Shown here piece after piece: positions 1 to 10,905 of a stretch of DNA of 64,000 nt. Where the stretch lies: assembly GCF_009711165.2 (NCBI RefSeq), contig NZ_WMID02000001.1, forward strand, positions 310,001 through 374,000, read 5' to 3'. Positions within the stretch are counted from its first letter, which is position 1. Each line of letters begins with the position of its first letter. The notes under the pieces were generated by a model. It did not search any database, was not told the origin of the DNA, and was given only the letters and a program-made list of their open reading frames with translations. This DNA is from Flavobacterium sp. MC2016-06 (lineage in GTDB: Bacteria > Bacteroidota > Bacteroidia > Flavobacteriales > Flavobacteriaceae). The position numbers were made by a program, and so were the translations under genes.

Positions 1-1
1 A

Positions 2-3000
2 GAAATCCACGATGATACCTACAACCTCATCAATGAATGGTTTACAGACCCTATAGAAAAAACTAAAAACGGGTTCACAGAAAAATCGTCTAATCTGGGT
101 GATTTATTAGGGCAAATATTAGGTAAAGTAGGAGGGAATGCTTTAGGTATTCCTGTAAAAGATCCGGCCTTATTAGGTACATGGTACCCTGTAAAATATG
201 ACGACCAGGAAACGGGGCTTTATTTTGTAACCTCACAAAATGGTACAGAAACTGTTTTAGGCTTAGGTGTTTTACATACATGGACAGTAACATCAGAGAA
301 TCCATTAGTTAAAGTTAATGTTTGGGGACAGATTCCTTTTTTAAGGATAGATAAAGGGAAGGTTAATATTACATTTGATAAAGAAGGATATCCAATTAAT
401 TTTGGGATAGCCGTAGAAGGTGCAAATACCAACAGCCCTTTAATAGATATTAATGATGTTTCTTTTAATGGGGTAAAAGTAAACGCCAGTATAGATTTGG
501 CGGCAGCCATACCTTTTAATATTACGGTTCAGGTACTAGCTTTAAAACTTGTAGGAGATAAAAAACCAAGCGACCGTACACTTGCAGATCTTGAAGCTAT
601 AACAGGCCAGCAGATACTGGAAACAGTATCCAGCCTTTTTGTAGGTGCTTTAAGTAAAGTGTTTACAGATGGAACACAACAAACCAGAATAGGGTATCTT
701 CCTCCTTTAATGGGATTAACTTCTATTGTTCCTGATTCTGACCAGAAATTACCGGTACTAGAATGGTATGAACTGTTTAAAATAGCTTCAAATCCGGGAC
801 AATATCCTAATGGGGCTGCAACACCATTTTTAAATTGGTTTAATACGTTAAGCACTAATCCCGCACAATTAAAAACCTGGCTTTCATGTCTGGGAGGCAT
901 TATAAGTGGTACTCCCACGGCTGCTACAGGAAGCGGTACAAGAACAAATCCTTTTCAAATTTCATTAATCAGTATTAATGATATTGGAAAACTAAATTTT
1001 ACAGTGGGCACCGATGTGGTTTTAGGAGGTACCCGTTATTTTTATCCAGGTATATCATTTTCGGGAAAAGATATTATATTGGGAGATTCAGACGTTGCCC
1101 TTAGTATGGAGGCTAATTTAGAGCTTGCAAAATTCCAGTTAAGCGGCCAGAACATATCGGCAGATCCAACAATTAATTTTCAGTTTAAATGTAGTCTTAA
1201 CAATAAAAAAGCCGGAGAACCTTTATGTAAATTCAATGAATATAGTTTTGGTAATCTGGAAGGTGGGATGTCATTTGGTTTATCTGGAAGCGTGGTTCCT
1301 TATTTCAGATTAAATAAGGTAGTAACCGGTACCAGTTCTTTTGATACAATAGATCTGCTTTCGCCTTCACAATTAGCAAATGCCGGAGCTTCATTATTAA
1401 GCGATGGCATCAAGACATTACTTGGGGTAACATCTACCCCTGCAAACAAATTTGCTAATAATGTAGCATCGCTTATAGGACTAATAAGTCCTTCTGGTAC
1501 ATCAGACTGGCCTGCGTCATTAGCAGCACCGTTTGATACTCAGCAAATGATTAATTCGATAACAAATCCAATAGGTGCATGGGCAGCATATTATCAAAAA
1601 GTCCTTAAATATGCACCATTGGTTAATAATAAAACAGCATTTACCTATATAGTGCAGGATTTTGCACAAATGCTAAATGCCGCAAGTGGCACAGAAACCA
1701 TAACGGTTACTGGTGACGGTACTTTGGCCTCGCCGTGGAAAGCTGGTATATCGCTGGATGAGGTTTCTTTACCTGCATACCTGACAGCTTATACTACAGA
1801 ATTGCCAAACAAGGATACAAGGCTGGTTTTGGGGCTTAGCCTTGAACCTGAGATAAGCTTACAGAATATAAAAGTAGTACCAGCAATAACACTTGATTTT
1901 GTAAGTGTAGATTTTCCTTCAGCAAATGCAACAGACTCACAAATAACTGCAAACTGGCTGCCTCTTATTGAAGCTAAACTGACTTTGCCGGATGGTTTTC
2001 ATACGCCCGAAGTTGCAGGTGTTTCTGTAAGTGTAGAAAAATCACAGCTCTCTGCCTCATGGAGCAGGTTTAATGGCTGGAACTGGTCATTATTTGTCAA
2101 TAAACCTGCCTTAAAATTAGATGGAAAAGATTTAGCTTTAGGTCAGGATCTTAATTTTGATGATCAAAGTTCACTCGAAGATTTGGTAAAAAATGGCGTA
2201 AAAACCTTTGGACCTTTTCTTGTAGGAGCGTTAGGTACTTTCTTAATGCGAACCAATACAAGGGCCGGGCTTTTTACAACAGGTGCATTTGGTTTACTGA
2301 CTGATCTTTCTAAATCATCTATTTTTCCTGCCAAATTTAAATGGGATGACTTTACCCAATTTAAAATTAATAGTTTTTCAGCTCCGTGGACTGATATCAG
2401 AAACCAAATTGTCGATAACTTTAGTACAGAGGATAAATCGAAAAGCGTACTGGCATTACTTTCATGGACGATTAATCCTGATTTGGAAACTCCTCCTGCA
2501 ATAAAGGGAACCGGTAGTTTTGTTGATCCATATAAAATGCCGCTGCCAAAAGGTTTTGAAATACCATTATGGTATAATACTGTCAGTAAGGTTGTAGGAA
2601 CTGGAATAGGACGTAACGATGTATATAAATATACGAACAAGACAAACAAATTAAATTTTCAATTTGATCTTGAAACAAGGTTAAATGCTATAGAATATTC
2701 TCTGGAAACCGGAGATTTTATAACTGCTAATTGCCCATCATTTAGTCTTTTAGGAATTTTATCAAACCCTGATGGTCTTTTGGTAGACTTACCGCTTAAT
2801 GCAGGGAGTGTAGGTAAAGTTATATTGGGATTAAATTTAAGCATAAAAGATGCAGCCATAAAATTTGAGCCTGTAGTAACTATGCTTGATGTTACGCTGG
2901 CAGGGCAGGAAAAAAGAGATTCATTAACGCTTAACGAAATATTAAGCCCTGATTTTGCTGCAAGCCTTCAACAAGCGTTTTATGCAATTTTAAATAATGC

Positions 3001-6000
3001 AGTACAAGTTGCTATTGAACAGGTTAAAGATGTACAGGGCTTTAAAACAACATATGAACTGCTTTCTATACTGGGATTGGTAATTAACCGCACCACCGAA
3101 GACGATCCATATGCTATAAACATTGCAGGCTGGAACGGACTTATAGCTAATTTTGACACCTACATACAATCACAGCTTTCCTCTTTATTGACCAATGTTG
3201 AGGTAAGAAAAAAACTATTTGCATTTTTAGAGAACATTTTTGATGTTAAAATCCCTGATTTTCCTAAACCTCTTCTGGATTTACTGAATGGTTTGGGTAT
3301 ATGCGGGCCAGCCTCTGAAGGTTATCCTTTATATCCAAAAGCGTTGCTTGATATAGCTTCAAATCCGGTAAACAGTATACGCGACAGATTCGAAAATTTA
3401 TTTACAGATACAGCATTATTACAAGACCTTACTAGAGAACTTGTAAAGGATATTCAGCCTTCAAAATGGGGTAATTTTACTTTTAGCACAAACAGCAGCG
3501 GGGTAGTAACACTTTCTGTATTACCGGAAAATGCCTTTAAACTTGGCAGTTTTGCCGAATTTAGCGGTAGTTTGAGCCTGGATCTCATCAACAGATCTAT
3601 GCAATGCACGCTTAATGCCTATTGCCCTGTATTACAGCTCGCATTGAGCAATACTATAAATTTAAGATATCCATTAGTTACAGATACTATTTTTACTTCA
3701 AAAATAATTTGGGGTGATGGCAGCAAACCTGCTGCCGATGCATTGCAGCTGTATCCGTTTAAAGGAGATGATTTTGTAAGCCAGTTGTCCAAAATAGCTC
3801 CGGCTTATGTACTTAATGTACTTTTAAATGCGGTACTTGAAGACAGCTTATTAAACAAATATCCTTTTTTACAACAGGTATTCGAAGGACTTGGTTTAGC
3901 CAAAAAAAGTGATGCCTCTCAAAATAAAAATCTTCTGCAGGCAGCATCTAATACTCAGGACTGGAACATGGAATCTATACTGGGTTTATTAAAAGATCCG
4001 CTTCCATGGTTATTGTCTGATAGTGTAATGGGACATAACGGAAGGTTTAATGTAGGGTCGCTCGTGCATTTACTGAGTAATTTGCCAGAGGTATCTACAA
4101 CAAACGGTATAAAGGTTACTCCAGTTACAAACGGGGTAAAGATTTCTGGCATGCCTTATGACTTGGGTATAGATCTGACAGGAGATAACGGATTGGCTTC
4201 TTTTCAGTTTGGTACCAAACATATAGAGATTGCCGGCGGAACGGCAGTACTGGATAATCTAAAATTAAAAGTAGATCTCGATGCAAATTTCCAGCCTGCA
4301 TTTTCAGGAGGAGTAGATATCGCTACAAAGGCAGCTAATATTCCGTTCTTTATATCTACCGGTTTCGATAAAGAGTTTTTACTAAAAATAACAAGAGGTA
4401 ACCCGGAAAACCCGGAACCTTTAAATCTCCAGCTGCTGCCGTTTTTGGGTTGGGGAAATATAGCAGGACAGGCAGCCGGATTGGCTTCTGTAACATTAAT
4501 AAAAGATCTTACGCCTAAATTATTAGAGGCTTTGTCGCAAACTGGCGCAAAACCTTTTATAGAAAAAATGACAGGGTTTGCAACGGCTGTCGATTTGAAT
4601 GCACTTATAGATGCTTTGTTACTGATACTTACCCCCCAAAACTTTATAGACAAAACGCAAGCGGAACTACTTGATTTACTTGAAAATGCAGGATTGACCT
4701 GGCTAAAAGGTAAGTTTAGTAAATCTAATGCCCCGGCAACAGCTGCTGCAGTAAAAACATTGCTGGATACAGTACTTCCAAACCGAATTACTACAAGTAA
4801 AGGTCTTGTATTATTTTCTCCAGGAGCAAATATGCCGATAATTAAAGCAGGCTTAAATGATAAGAACCTGTTGGGATTATGGGCGGGACTTGAAATGCCT
4901 GCACTGGAAATTGTTGATATTGCTATTCAGGATACCGGCGCAGGAATTGATATTGATACCGGTGAATTCGATTTTAGTTTTGGACTTAATCTTTTGGTAC
5001 CTATAGAGGGAACTTCCGGACCTTCTATAAATCTTGAATATATTTCAGATAAAGGATTTGTATTGTCTCTGGATCCTCTCACCAATAAAACACAAACAGG
5101 TATAGTAAATTCTTCACTTGAAAGACAATTATTACCCGAATTTTTCCCTGGAGAAGGTGAATTATCAGGCAGGATGTCTGACTGGATATTTAGTTTGTTT
5201 AAAAATGTAGTGCCAAGATATATATCAGCGTTGATATTAAATCAGGATAGTGTACATGCATGGTTGGAATCTCCTGTTATAAGTACAGGATCAGGTATAC
5301 CAACGCCTGCATTACTCCTTGAGGCGACTTCGCTTATTAACAGCGAAGGAAGTCCATCCAAAAAATATTATCTCAATTCGTTTGATAACCTCAGCAATAT
5401 TACACCTCACGCCTTCTTTGGTAATTTGCTTAAAACTCTAATGCAAAATGAGATTACACTATTGACTTTTGGTACAGATAAAAAATCAAAAATAATAATT
5501 GGGCCAGAGCCTAATAAACCGGGTAGTTTTGGCTTGCATTTATTTGCCCCTGATCTTAAAATTGCGGCCTTGCCAAATATTGTATTGCAGCTGGGCGATA
5601 AAAATGCTGATTGGGTAACAGGCAGCGGAGGCGAAGTTAGTAATCCCGGTATAGGGATATACATGCCTATTGCAGTTGATGCGAAGACCAATGAATTATC
5701 GGCCGATTTTAGCAGTATAAATCTTGTACTGGATAATGTAGGTTTTGATATTGTAGGCACGGATGGAAAACCTCTTGTAAATTTTAGCAGGTTTGTAATA
5801 AATGCCATAAAACCAAGAGTACTATTTGATCTTAACTTAAACGGAGGTGATCCTAAAGTAACATTTGGAGCAGGAGTTACACTAGAAGATATAGGTGTTT
5901 CGTTGTCACCTTCTGCAATGGCGTCCGAAGGTAGTAAAAATCCTATTGCGAGCAATCTTTTAGGATCTGGTGATGAAAAAAGCGAAGGCAACCCGCCAAC

Positions 6001-9000
6001 CAATCCTACTTTTTCTGTAACAGCAGGGTATATTAATAAAGTATATGTTAACCTTAAAAGCAATACAGGAAATGGTACCGAGATTATACTGCCTATTCAA
6101 AGAGCATTTGGGCCATTGTTTGTAGACAGTCTAGGACTAGGCTGGGATAGTAAAAGCGTAGAAAAGTATTTGCATTTTCTTTTTTCAGGAAGTGTAGAGC
6201 TTGCCGGATTAAAAGCAACCCTAATAGGACTGGATGTAGGTTTACCAACAACTAAACCAACAGATTTTGGATCTTATATTCTTGATCTGCAAGGATTGGA
6301 TATAAGTTTTAAAGGAGGAAGTGTAAGTCTTGATGCGGGCTTGTTAAAACAAACAGACCCATTTTTATGTTACAACGGTACGGCAGTTATTAAAGGAGGA
6401 TCATTCTCATTAATGGCACTGGGATCGTATGCAGAAATACCAGTTTCCAGTGAAAAAGGGGCAAATACAGTTCCGTCATTATTTGTTTTTGGAGTATTAA
6501 ATACTCCGCTTGGCGGACCACCTGCATTTTTTATAACAGCTGTAGCAGCCGGTTTTAGCTACAACCGCTCGATCCAGATTCCGTCTGTAGAAAATGTACA
6601 AAGCTTTCTTTTAGTTAAAGGTGTTGCAGAAGGCAGTTTTACAAGTAATGACCCCGTTAAAGCGCTGACAGACCTTTCTAAAGTTGTAAAACCAGAAATA
6701 GGACAATACTGGGTAGCGGCCGGATTAAAATTCAAATCGTTTGAACTTATTACTACGGTGGCTTTACTGTTCCTTAGTTTTGGTAAAGAATGGGATATTA
6801 ATCTGCTGGGATTAAGTTATGCAACCCTTCCGCCTGCTGTAGGAGATAAGGATTCTGGTTTAGCTCTGGCTTATTTTGAGCTTGCTATTAAAGTCTCCTT
6901 CAAACCAGGTGAAGGCATCATATCTGCAGAGGCAAGATTAACACCTAACTCTTTTGTACTAACTAAAGACTGCAAGGTAACCGGAGGATTTGCTTTTTAT
7001 TTATGGTATAAAGATATAACTACAAAAGATTATAAAATAGCTGCCGGGGATTTTGTGATTACGCTTGGCGGATACCACCCGGCATTCGATAAACCGGTTT
7101 ATTATCCAGATGTGCCTCGTTTAGGGATGCAATGGAAAATGGATATTGCGGTAGGTAAAATAAGCATAACAGGAGGTGTATATTTTGCACTTTGTCCTAC
7201 GGCAATTATGGCCGGTGGTTACCTGAATGTGAGTTATGAATTAGGCCCGCTTAGTGCATGGCTTAATGCTTATGCTAATTTCCTTATAGAATGGAAACCA
7301 TTCTATTTTAATGTAGGTATTGGTATTACTGTTGGGGTATCTTTTGGTATAACCATTGCAGGAGTATCTGTAACACTTAAAGCAGAACTTGGTGCTAAAC
7401 TAAACCTTGAAGGCCCGCCAACACACGGTTCTGTAGAAATTAACTGGTATGTTATATCATTCACGATACCTATTGGATCAGGAGAAGCCCGAAAAGATAA
7501 CCAGCTTACCTGGGGAGCATTTGAACAAAGCTTTTTACCAAAAACATCTCCAGAGCAATCTGCTCCAAAAAACTTAATGCTTCAAAAAACAGCTGATGTC
7601 CCACAAGAAATTGTAAAATGGAATGCAGATTCTGGCTTGCAAAGTACTAATGCAGACAGTGCAGTATGGATGGTAAATCCGGTTCCTTTTTCCGTTTCGG
7701 TTCAGTCGGCTATTCCTGTGAGTCAGCTTACAGTGAGCAACTCCCGATTTGAGAAGAGTGGTATGGCAGTAGGAGTGCGTCCAATGGGCTTTATCAATAA
7801 CCTCGACGCACCATTTACTATTTCTATTGTTGACAGTGGAGGTAATGAGGTTGATCTTTCAGCAAGAGGAATAGCAATGACAGCAATTACAAATGGAGCG
7901 CCTTCGGCATTATGGTCTAAAGAAATGCTGGACAAAAAACAAGCTCCTGATCCCAAAACCATGCTCATAGAAGGTGCGCTTTTTGGTTTAACCATACATG
8001 CAAACCGTTATGTAATTGCGGGCAATATACCAGCTTTTAATATAGGTAATTTAAAATACGATAATAATGCTGTTAAGCTATTGCCATATGCCTTAGTGCC
8101 TAATTACCCTGCAGCACCGCTTTACCCGGATCAAAATAGATCTTACACTATAATTAAGCAATCTATTATGAATAGTAATGTGATTGCTAAACGTAATGCT
8201 GTATTTGAAGCTTTGAGAGCTAGCGGTATAAACGCTCCGGATAACCCTGATCTTTCAATAATGGCTTTTGCTGCAGAAATGATACTACAGGATCTTCCGG
8301 TTATAGCCAGACTTGGTATCTACCAAAACGGAGGAAAACCTGTTAAAGGAACTCCAAGAACCGCAGTAAAAGGAATTAAAAAAGCAGTAATTTTTAAAAA
8401 GGAGGTAAGACAGCCGGTATTACAGGGCATCTTAAAAAGATACAGTACAAGAGCTGTTTTAAAAAGTAGTAAAAACATAGACTCATTAAACGATATGCCA
8501 TTATACTCTGAAATCGTAAGGGCAAAATGGTCTGATAAAACAGCAGACTTATTCTCTCAGAATGAGAAAGAAATTGCATCTCCTGATTTTATAACAGTTC
8601 ATGATGGAGGTATAGCAATGTGGGAAACAGATGTAAACAGTATTGCAACCGTGAATAATCAGGGTAGCCTTCCGGTTCTTGTATTTTCATTTAATAAATA
8701 CGGAGAGATAACCAGTATGAAATATTTTGAATCGGGATCAACTTATACCCTTCCGGCCTTTACGGCACAGGTAGTCGTACAGGGTTACGGACAAGACGTT
8801 GATAATACCGCAGGCTGGCAAAAAGACACATTGCTTTCTAAAATTAATCCGGTTTGGGCATTGACAGACAGAGCATTAATAAGAACACAAAACAGTCAGA
8901 GGATATTGATCCCGGGAACTAAAAAACAAATAGGATTAATGGATACCGGACACCTTTTAAAAAATAATGAGGTTATGGGAGTAAAGGATCTGGAACCGGG

Positions 9001-9388
9001 ATGGATACAATCACTTTTCCCTGTATCAAGCAAGTTTATTGCAGTAATGACAGAAAGCATAATGGAAGGCGACGACGATCTTCTGGTTACTGTTGCATCA
9101 GGAGAAATTCCGTTAAAAACCGGTTTAAGCAAACCGGTAAAATCATTTACAGAAAACGGCAAAACCACTTTTGTATATGCTGTACCAGAGGCTAAGTCTG
9201 CAGACTCTTATTGCGGAGTGATTGCAAAACCAGGTAATGACAATTTGAATATTATAGGTATGTACGGGCTTAGTGATATAAAAGAAATTTCAGGGCAAAT
9301 ATGGGAAAATCTTTCTCTTAAATATGGAGCCATAGACCTGGAAGCCAACCATAATAAATCAAGTACTATACAAGTAACTGCTAAATAA
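2..9388 (+). CDS. Giant beta-rich protein with a DUF6603-like region (5' end outside window)
   Basis: The reading frame is open from base 2, so the gene starts upstream; the TTG at 497 is only an internal codon. More than 3,100 residues are visible. Most of the protein is alternating hydrophobic/polar short strands with Gly/Asn turns, which suggests a long repetitive beta structure. A degenerate motif of the form G-x-G-T-x-x-x-P recurs near bases 930, 1710 and 2506, with a weaker form near 3092, so the N-terminal part contains units of roughly 260 residues. The part encoded around 5.8-7.5 kb (for example PPAFFITAVAAGFSYNR near 6515-6565) matches what I know as DUF6603, a family without known function. 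The C-terminal ~600 residues look different, with less strand repetition. No catalytic motif is seen. It is the first visible gene of the operon, 7 bp before the next start. Function unknown; the DUF6603 call is from memory. Confidence 0.8.
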   Translation, partial: EIHDDTYNLINEWFTDPIEKTKNGFTEKSSNLGDLLGQILGKVGGNALGIPVKDPALLGTWYPVKYDDQETGLYFVTSQNGTETVLGLGVLHTWTVTSENPLVKVNVWGQIPFLRIDKGKVNITFDKEGYPINFGIAVEGANTNSPLIDINDVSFNGVKVNASIDLAAAIPFNITVQVLALKLVGDKKPSDRTLADLEAITGQQILETVSSLFVGALSKVFTDGTQQTRIGYLPPLMGLTSIVPDSDQKLPVLEWYELFKIASNPGQYPNGAATPFLNWFNTLSTNPAQLKTWLSCLGGIISGTPTAATGSGTRTNPFQISLISINDIGKLNFTVGTDVVLGGTRYFYPGISFSGKDIILGDSDVALSMEANLELAKFQLSGQNISADPTINFQFKCSLNNKKAGEPLCKFNEYSFGNLEGGMSFGLSGSVVPYFRLNKVVTGTSSFDTIDLLSPSQLANAGASLLSDGIKTLLGVTSTPANKFANNVASLIGLISPSGTSDWPASLAAPFDTQQMINSITNPIGAWAAYYQKVLKYAPLVNNKTAFTYIVQDFAQMLNAASGTETITVTGDGTLASPWKAGISLDEVSLPAYLTAYTTELPNKDTRLVLGLSLEPEISLQNIKVVPAITLDFVSVDFPSANATDSQITANWLPLIEAKLTLPDGFHTPEVAGVSVSVEKSQLSASWSRFNGWNWSLFVNKPALKLDGKDLALGQDLNFDDQSSLEDLVKNGVKTFGPFLVGALGTFLMRTNTRAGLFTTGAFGLLTDLSKSSIFPAKFKWDDFTQFKINSFSAPWTDIRNQIVDNFSTEDKSKSVLALLSWTINPDLETPPAIKGTGSFVDPYKMPLPKGFEIPLWYNTVSKVVGTGIGRNDVYKYTNKTNKLNFQFDLETRLNAIEYSLETGDFITANCPSFSLLGILSNPDGLLVDLPLNAGSVGKVILGLNLSIKDAAIKFEPVVTMLDVTLAGQEKRDSLTLNEILSPDFAASLQQAFYAILNNAVQVAIEQVKDVQGFKTTYELLSILGLVINRTTEDDPYAINIAGWNGLIANFDTYIQSQLSSLLTNVEVRKKLFAFLENIFDVKIPDFPKPLLDLLNGLGICGPASEGYPLYPKALLDIASNPVNSIRDRFENLFTDTALLQDLTRELVKDIQPSKWGNFTFSTNSSGVVTLSVLPENAFKLGSFAEFSGSLSLDLINRSMQCTLNAYCPVLQLALSNTINLRYPLVTDTIFTSKIIWGDGSKPAADALQLYPFKGDDFVSQLSKIAPAYVLNVLLNAVLEDSLLNKYPFLQQVFEGLGLAKKSDASQNKNLLQAASNTQDWNMESILGLLKDPLPWLLSDSVMGHNGRFNVGSLVHLLSNLPEVSTTNGIKVTPVTNGVKISGMPYDLGIDLTGDNGLASFQFGTKHIEIAGGTAVLDNLKLKVDLDANFQPAFSGGVDIATKAANIPFFISTGFDKEFLLKITRGNPENPEPLNLQLLPFLGWGNIAGQAAGLASVTLIKDLTPKLLEALSQTGAKPFIEKMTGFATAVDLNALIDALLLILTPQNFIDKTQAELLDLLENAGLTWLKGKFSKSNAPATAAAVKTLLDTVLPNRITTSKGLVLFSPGANMPIIKAGLNDKNLLGLWAGLEMPALEIVDIAIQDTGAGIDIDTGEFDFSFGLNLLVPIEGTSGPSINLEYISDKGFVLSLDPLTNKTQTGIVNSSLERQLLPEFFPGEGELSGRMSDWIFSLFKNVVPRYISALILNQDSVHAWLESPVISTGSGIPTPALLLEATSLINSEGSPSKKYYLNSFDNLSNITPHAFFGNLLKTLMQNEITLLTFGTDKKSKIIIGPEPNKPGSFGLHLFAPDLKIAALPNIVLQLGDKNADWVTGSGGEVSNPGIGIYMPIAVDAKTNELSADFSSINLVLDNVGFDIVGTDGKPLVNFSRFVINAIKPRVLFDLNLNGGDPKVTFGAGVTLEDIGVSLSPSAMASEGSKNPIASNLLGSGDEKSEGNPPTNPTFSVTAGYINKVYVNLKSNTGNGTEIILPIQRAFGPLFVDSLGLGWDSKSVEKYLHFLFSGSVELAGLKATLIGLDVGLPTTKPTDFGSYILDLQGLDISFKGGSVSLDAGLLKQTDPFLCYNGTAVIKGGSFSLMALGSYAEIPVSSEKGANTVPSLFVFGVLNTPLGGPPAFFITAVAAGFSYNRSIQIPSVENVQSFLLVKGVAEGSFTSNDPVKALTDLSKVVKPEIGQYWVAAGLKFKSFELITTVALLFLSFGKEWDINLLGLSYATLPPAVGDKDSGLALAYFELAIKVSFKPGEGIISAEARLTPNSFVLTKDCKVTGGFAFYLWYKDITTKDYKIAAGDFVITLGGYHPAFDKPVYYPDVPRLGMQWKMDIAVGKISITGGVYFALCPTAIMAGGYLNVSYELGPLSAWLNAYANFLIEWKPFYFNVGIGITVGVSFGITIAGVSVTLKAELGAKLNLEGPPTHGSVEINWYVISFTIPIGSGEARKDNQLTWGAFEQSFLPKTSPEQSAPKNLMLQKTADVPQEIVKWNADSGLQSTNADSAVWMVNPVPFSVSVQSAIPVSQLTVSNSRFEKSGMAVGVRPMGFINNLDAPFTISIVDSGGNEVDLSARGIAMTAITNGAPSALWSKEMLDKKQAPDPKTMLIEGALFGLTIHANRYVIAGNIPAFNIGNLKYDNNAVKLLPYALVPNYPAAPLYPDQNRSYTIIKQSIMNSNVIAKRNAVFEALRASGINAPDNPDLSIMAFAAEMILQDLPVIARLGIYQNGGKPVKGTPRTAVKGIKKAVIFKKEVRQPVLQGILKRYSTRAVLKSSKNIDSLNDMPLYSEIVRAKWSDKTADLFSQNEKEIASPDFITVHDGGIAMWETDVNSIATVNNQGSLPVLVFSFNKYGEITSMKYFESGSTYTLPAFTAQVVVQGYGQDVDNTAGWQKDTLLSKINPVWALTDRALIRTQNSQRILIPGTKKQIGLMDTGHLLKNNEVMGVKDLEPGWIQSLFPVSSKFIAVMTESIMEGDDDLLVTVASGEIPLKTGLSKPVKSFTENGKTTFVYAVPEAKSADSYCGVIAKPGNDNLNIIGMYGLSDIKEISGQIWENLSLKYGAIDLEANHNKSSTIQVTAK

Positions 9389-9395
9389 CGAAACG

Positions 9396-10901
9396 ATGAG
9401 TACCAGCATAACAACACAACCGGATACAATAGGAGCAGGAGAAATTCGTTTTTACGATTATATCCAGCCACCTTTACCTGCGGGAAATTATACATTAAAA
9501 GCAAATCAGGAAGTTAAAGGAGTCACTGATGGTCAAGATCCTTCGTATGTTTCAAACCAGCCATTGCTGGTTAACGGCCCGCGATTTAGTATTGAGCCTA
9601 GTACAATACATACTTTGTTCCCACCGGCAAACCAATTAGGTAATTACGATAATTCGTTGCCACATATAGTATTCAATAACTTTTCACTGCCGTGGTCGCG
9701 TGAAATAAATCCTCCAGTTTCAGAATCTGAAAAGAGTTTGAGATTTGAAAAAGCAATGGCAAACCCAGCGGAAATAAACCAAATCCCCTGGATTGGTTTG
9801 CTAACAGTATATCAGGATGATATAGATTCTGGAAAAGTGCCTAATCCTGTAGTGATGACTGTTAATCAAATGCTTACGCCATCACCAAAAGTATTGCTTC
9901 CGTCGTTAGGGAAAGTAATCAATGGCAGTGATTCGCTAACAGCTATAGATTTTGATATTAATTATTTTCAGGCAATAGCACCTACGATAGAAGAATTGCC
10001 TTTTCTGGCGCATGCAAGAGGCGTAAATACAGGAGGTAAAGTAATGCTGGGGATGAATGATGATGGATGTTTTTCTGTAGTAATAGGAAACAGACTGCCT
10101 AAAGCAGGTGTAAAAAATTATATTTTTTTAGTTTCCTATGAAGGACACCAGGATCATTTAAGTCTCAATAAAATGGATGACTATGATAAAATAAGGCTTG
10201 TAACCCTTGGATCATGGCAATTTACCTGCAATGAGGCCAGAGCCAGCTTTAAAACATTAATGGCTGATTTATGCCTGGAAGGCAGAGGAGGAGTAAGCCT
10301 GCTGCAATTACCAAAAGAAGCACAGACAGATACAAATAACCTTGCAAAAGAAGCCTTAGAGATAAGTTATGTCCCGCTGCAGAATAATATGCGCGAAGGA
10401 GAAACATCAACTTCATGGTATCGCGGGCCATTAGTAGCAGCGCCAACGGACAGAAAATTTATCGAGTGCTATGGGCCTTATTTATATAGTGATCGCGCTA
10501 TTCATTATGATCCGGAGTCTGGATTGTTTAATCATGCATATAGTTCAGCATGGCAAATAGGGCGTTTACTGGCTTTATCAGATGGGACTTTTGCCAATGG
10601 TTTTTTTAACTGGAGAAATGCCTACTTAAAAACAATTAAGAAAAAGTCTACAAATGAAGTACTAAAAGAAAAAGCCATGATAATTGGTGATGTAGAAGAA
10701 AAAGATGCAAATATTGTATCAGGGACATTAAGTCTGTTTACAAATAAGTTCAAGAAAGTAGATTGGCCTGTATTTGAAACCCGCAAAGAAAAACTTTTAG
10801 GGGATCATTTACCAGGGGTTTTTAGTGAGAATGAGGTCAAAACGCTTATTGAAAATGATGATGATCCGCTATTGGAGCTTGCAAAAAAACTAAAAAACTA
10901 A
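9396..10901 (+). CDS. Unknown 501-aa protein with a VFPPAN/LPH/LPW-type signature
   Basis: I do not recognise a named domain. Residues 61-103 hold a striking block: GPRFSIEPS (61-69), HTLFPPAN (72-79), LPHIVF (88-93) and LPWSRE (98-103). I recall the same block (F-P-P-A-N followed by L-P-H and L-P-W-x-R) from large sets of unannotated bacterial proteins. The N-terminus (RFYDYIQPPLPAGNYTL, 18-34) lacks a signal peptide and reads as a short beta domain. A second conserved-looking stretch is WQIGRLLALSDGTFANGFFNWRN, about 390 residues in (read here in parts: WQIGRLLALSDG, then FFNWRN). It starts 7 bp after the giant gene and ends 4 bp before the next, so it is surely co-transcribed. Probably a structural or scaffold component; function not known. 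Confidence 0.85.
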   Translation: MSTSITTQPDTIGAGEIRFYDYIQPPLPAGNYTLKANQEVKGVTDGQDPSYVSNQPLLVNGPRFSIEPSTIHTLFPPANQLGNYDNSLPHIVFNNFSLPWSREINPPVSESEKSLRFEKAMANPAEINQIPWIGLLTVYQDDIDSGKVPNPVVMTVNQMLTPSPKVLLPSLGKVINGSDSLTAIDFDINYFQAIAPTIEELPFLAHARGVNTGGKVMLGMNDDGCFSVVIGNRLPKAGVKNYIFLVSYEGHQDHLSLNKMDDYDKIRLVTLGSWQFTCNEARASFKTLMADLCLEGRGGVSLLQLPKEAQTDTNNLAKEALEISYVPLQNNMREGETSTSWYRGPLVAAPTDRKFIECYGPYLYSDRAIHYDPESGLFNHAYSSAWQIGRLLALSDGTFANGFFNWRNAYLKTIKKKSTNEVLKEKAMIIGDVEEKDANIVSGTLSLFTNKFKKVDWPVFETRKEKLLGDHLPGVFSENEVKTLIENDDDPLLELAKKLKN

Positions 10902-10905
10902 TCTT

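Noticed and set aside
2164..2649. 161-codon minus-strand ORF
   Set aside because: Antisense shadow of the giant gene with no independent support.
5407..6063. 218-codon minus-strand ORF
   Set aside because: It lies wholly inside the giant gene, has no recognisable motif, and is explained by the base composition of the coding strand.
497..9388. TTG at 497 as the start of the giant gene
   Set aside because: The same frame has no stop back to base 2 and the upstream residues continue the same beta-rich style, so the start is outside the window.
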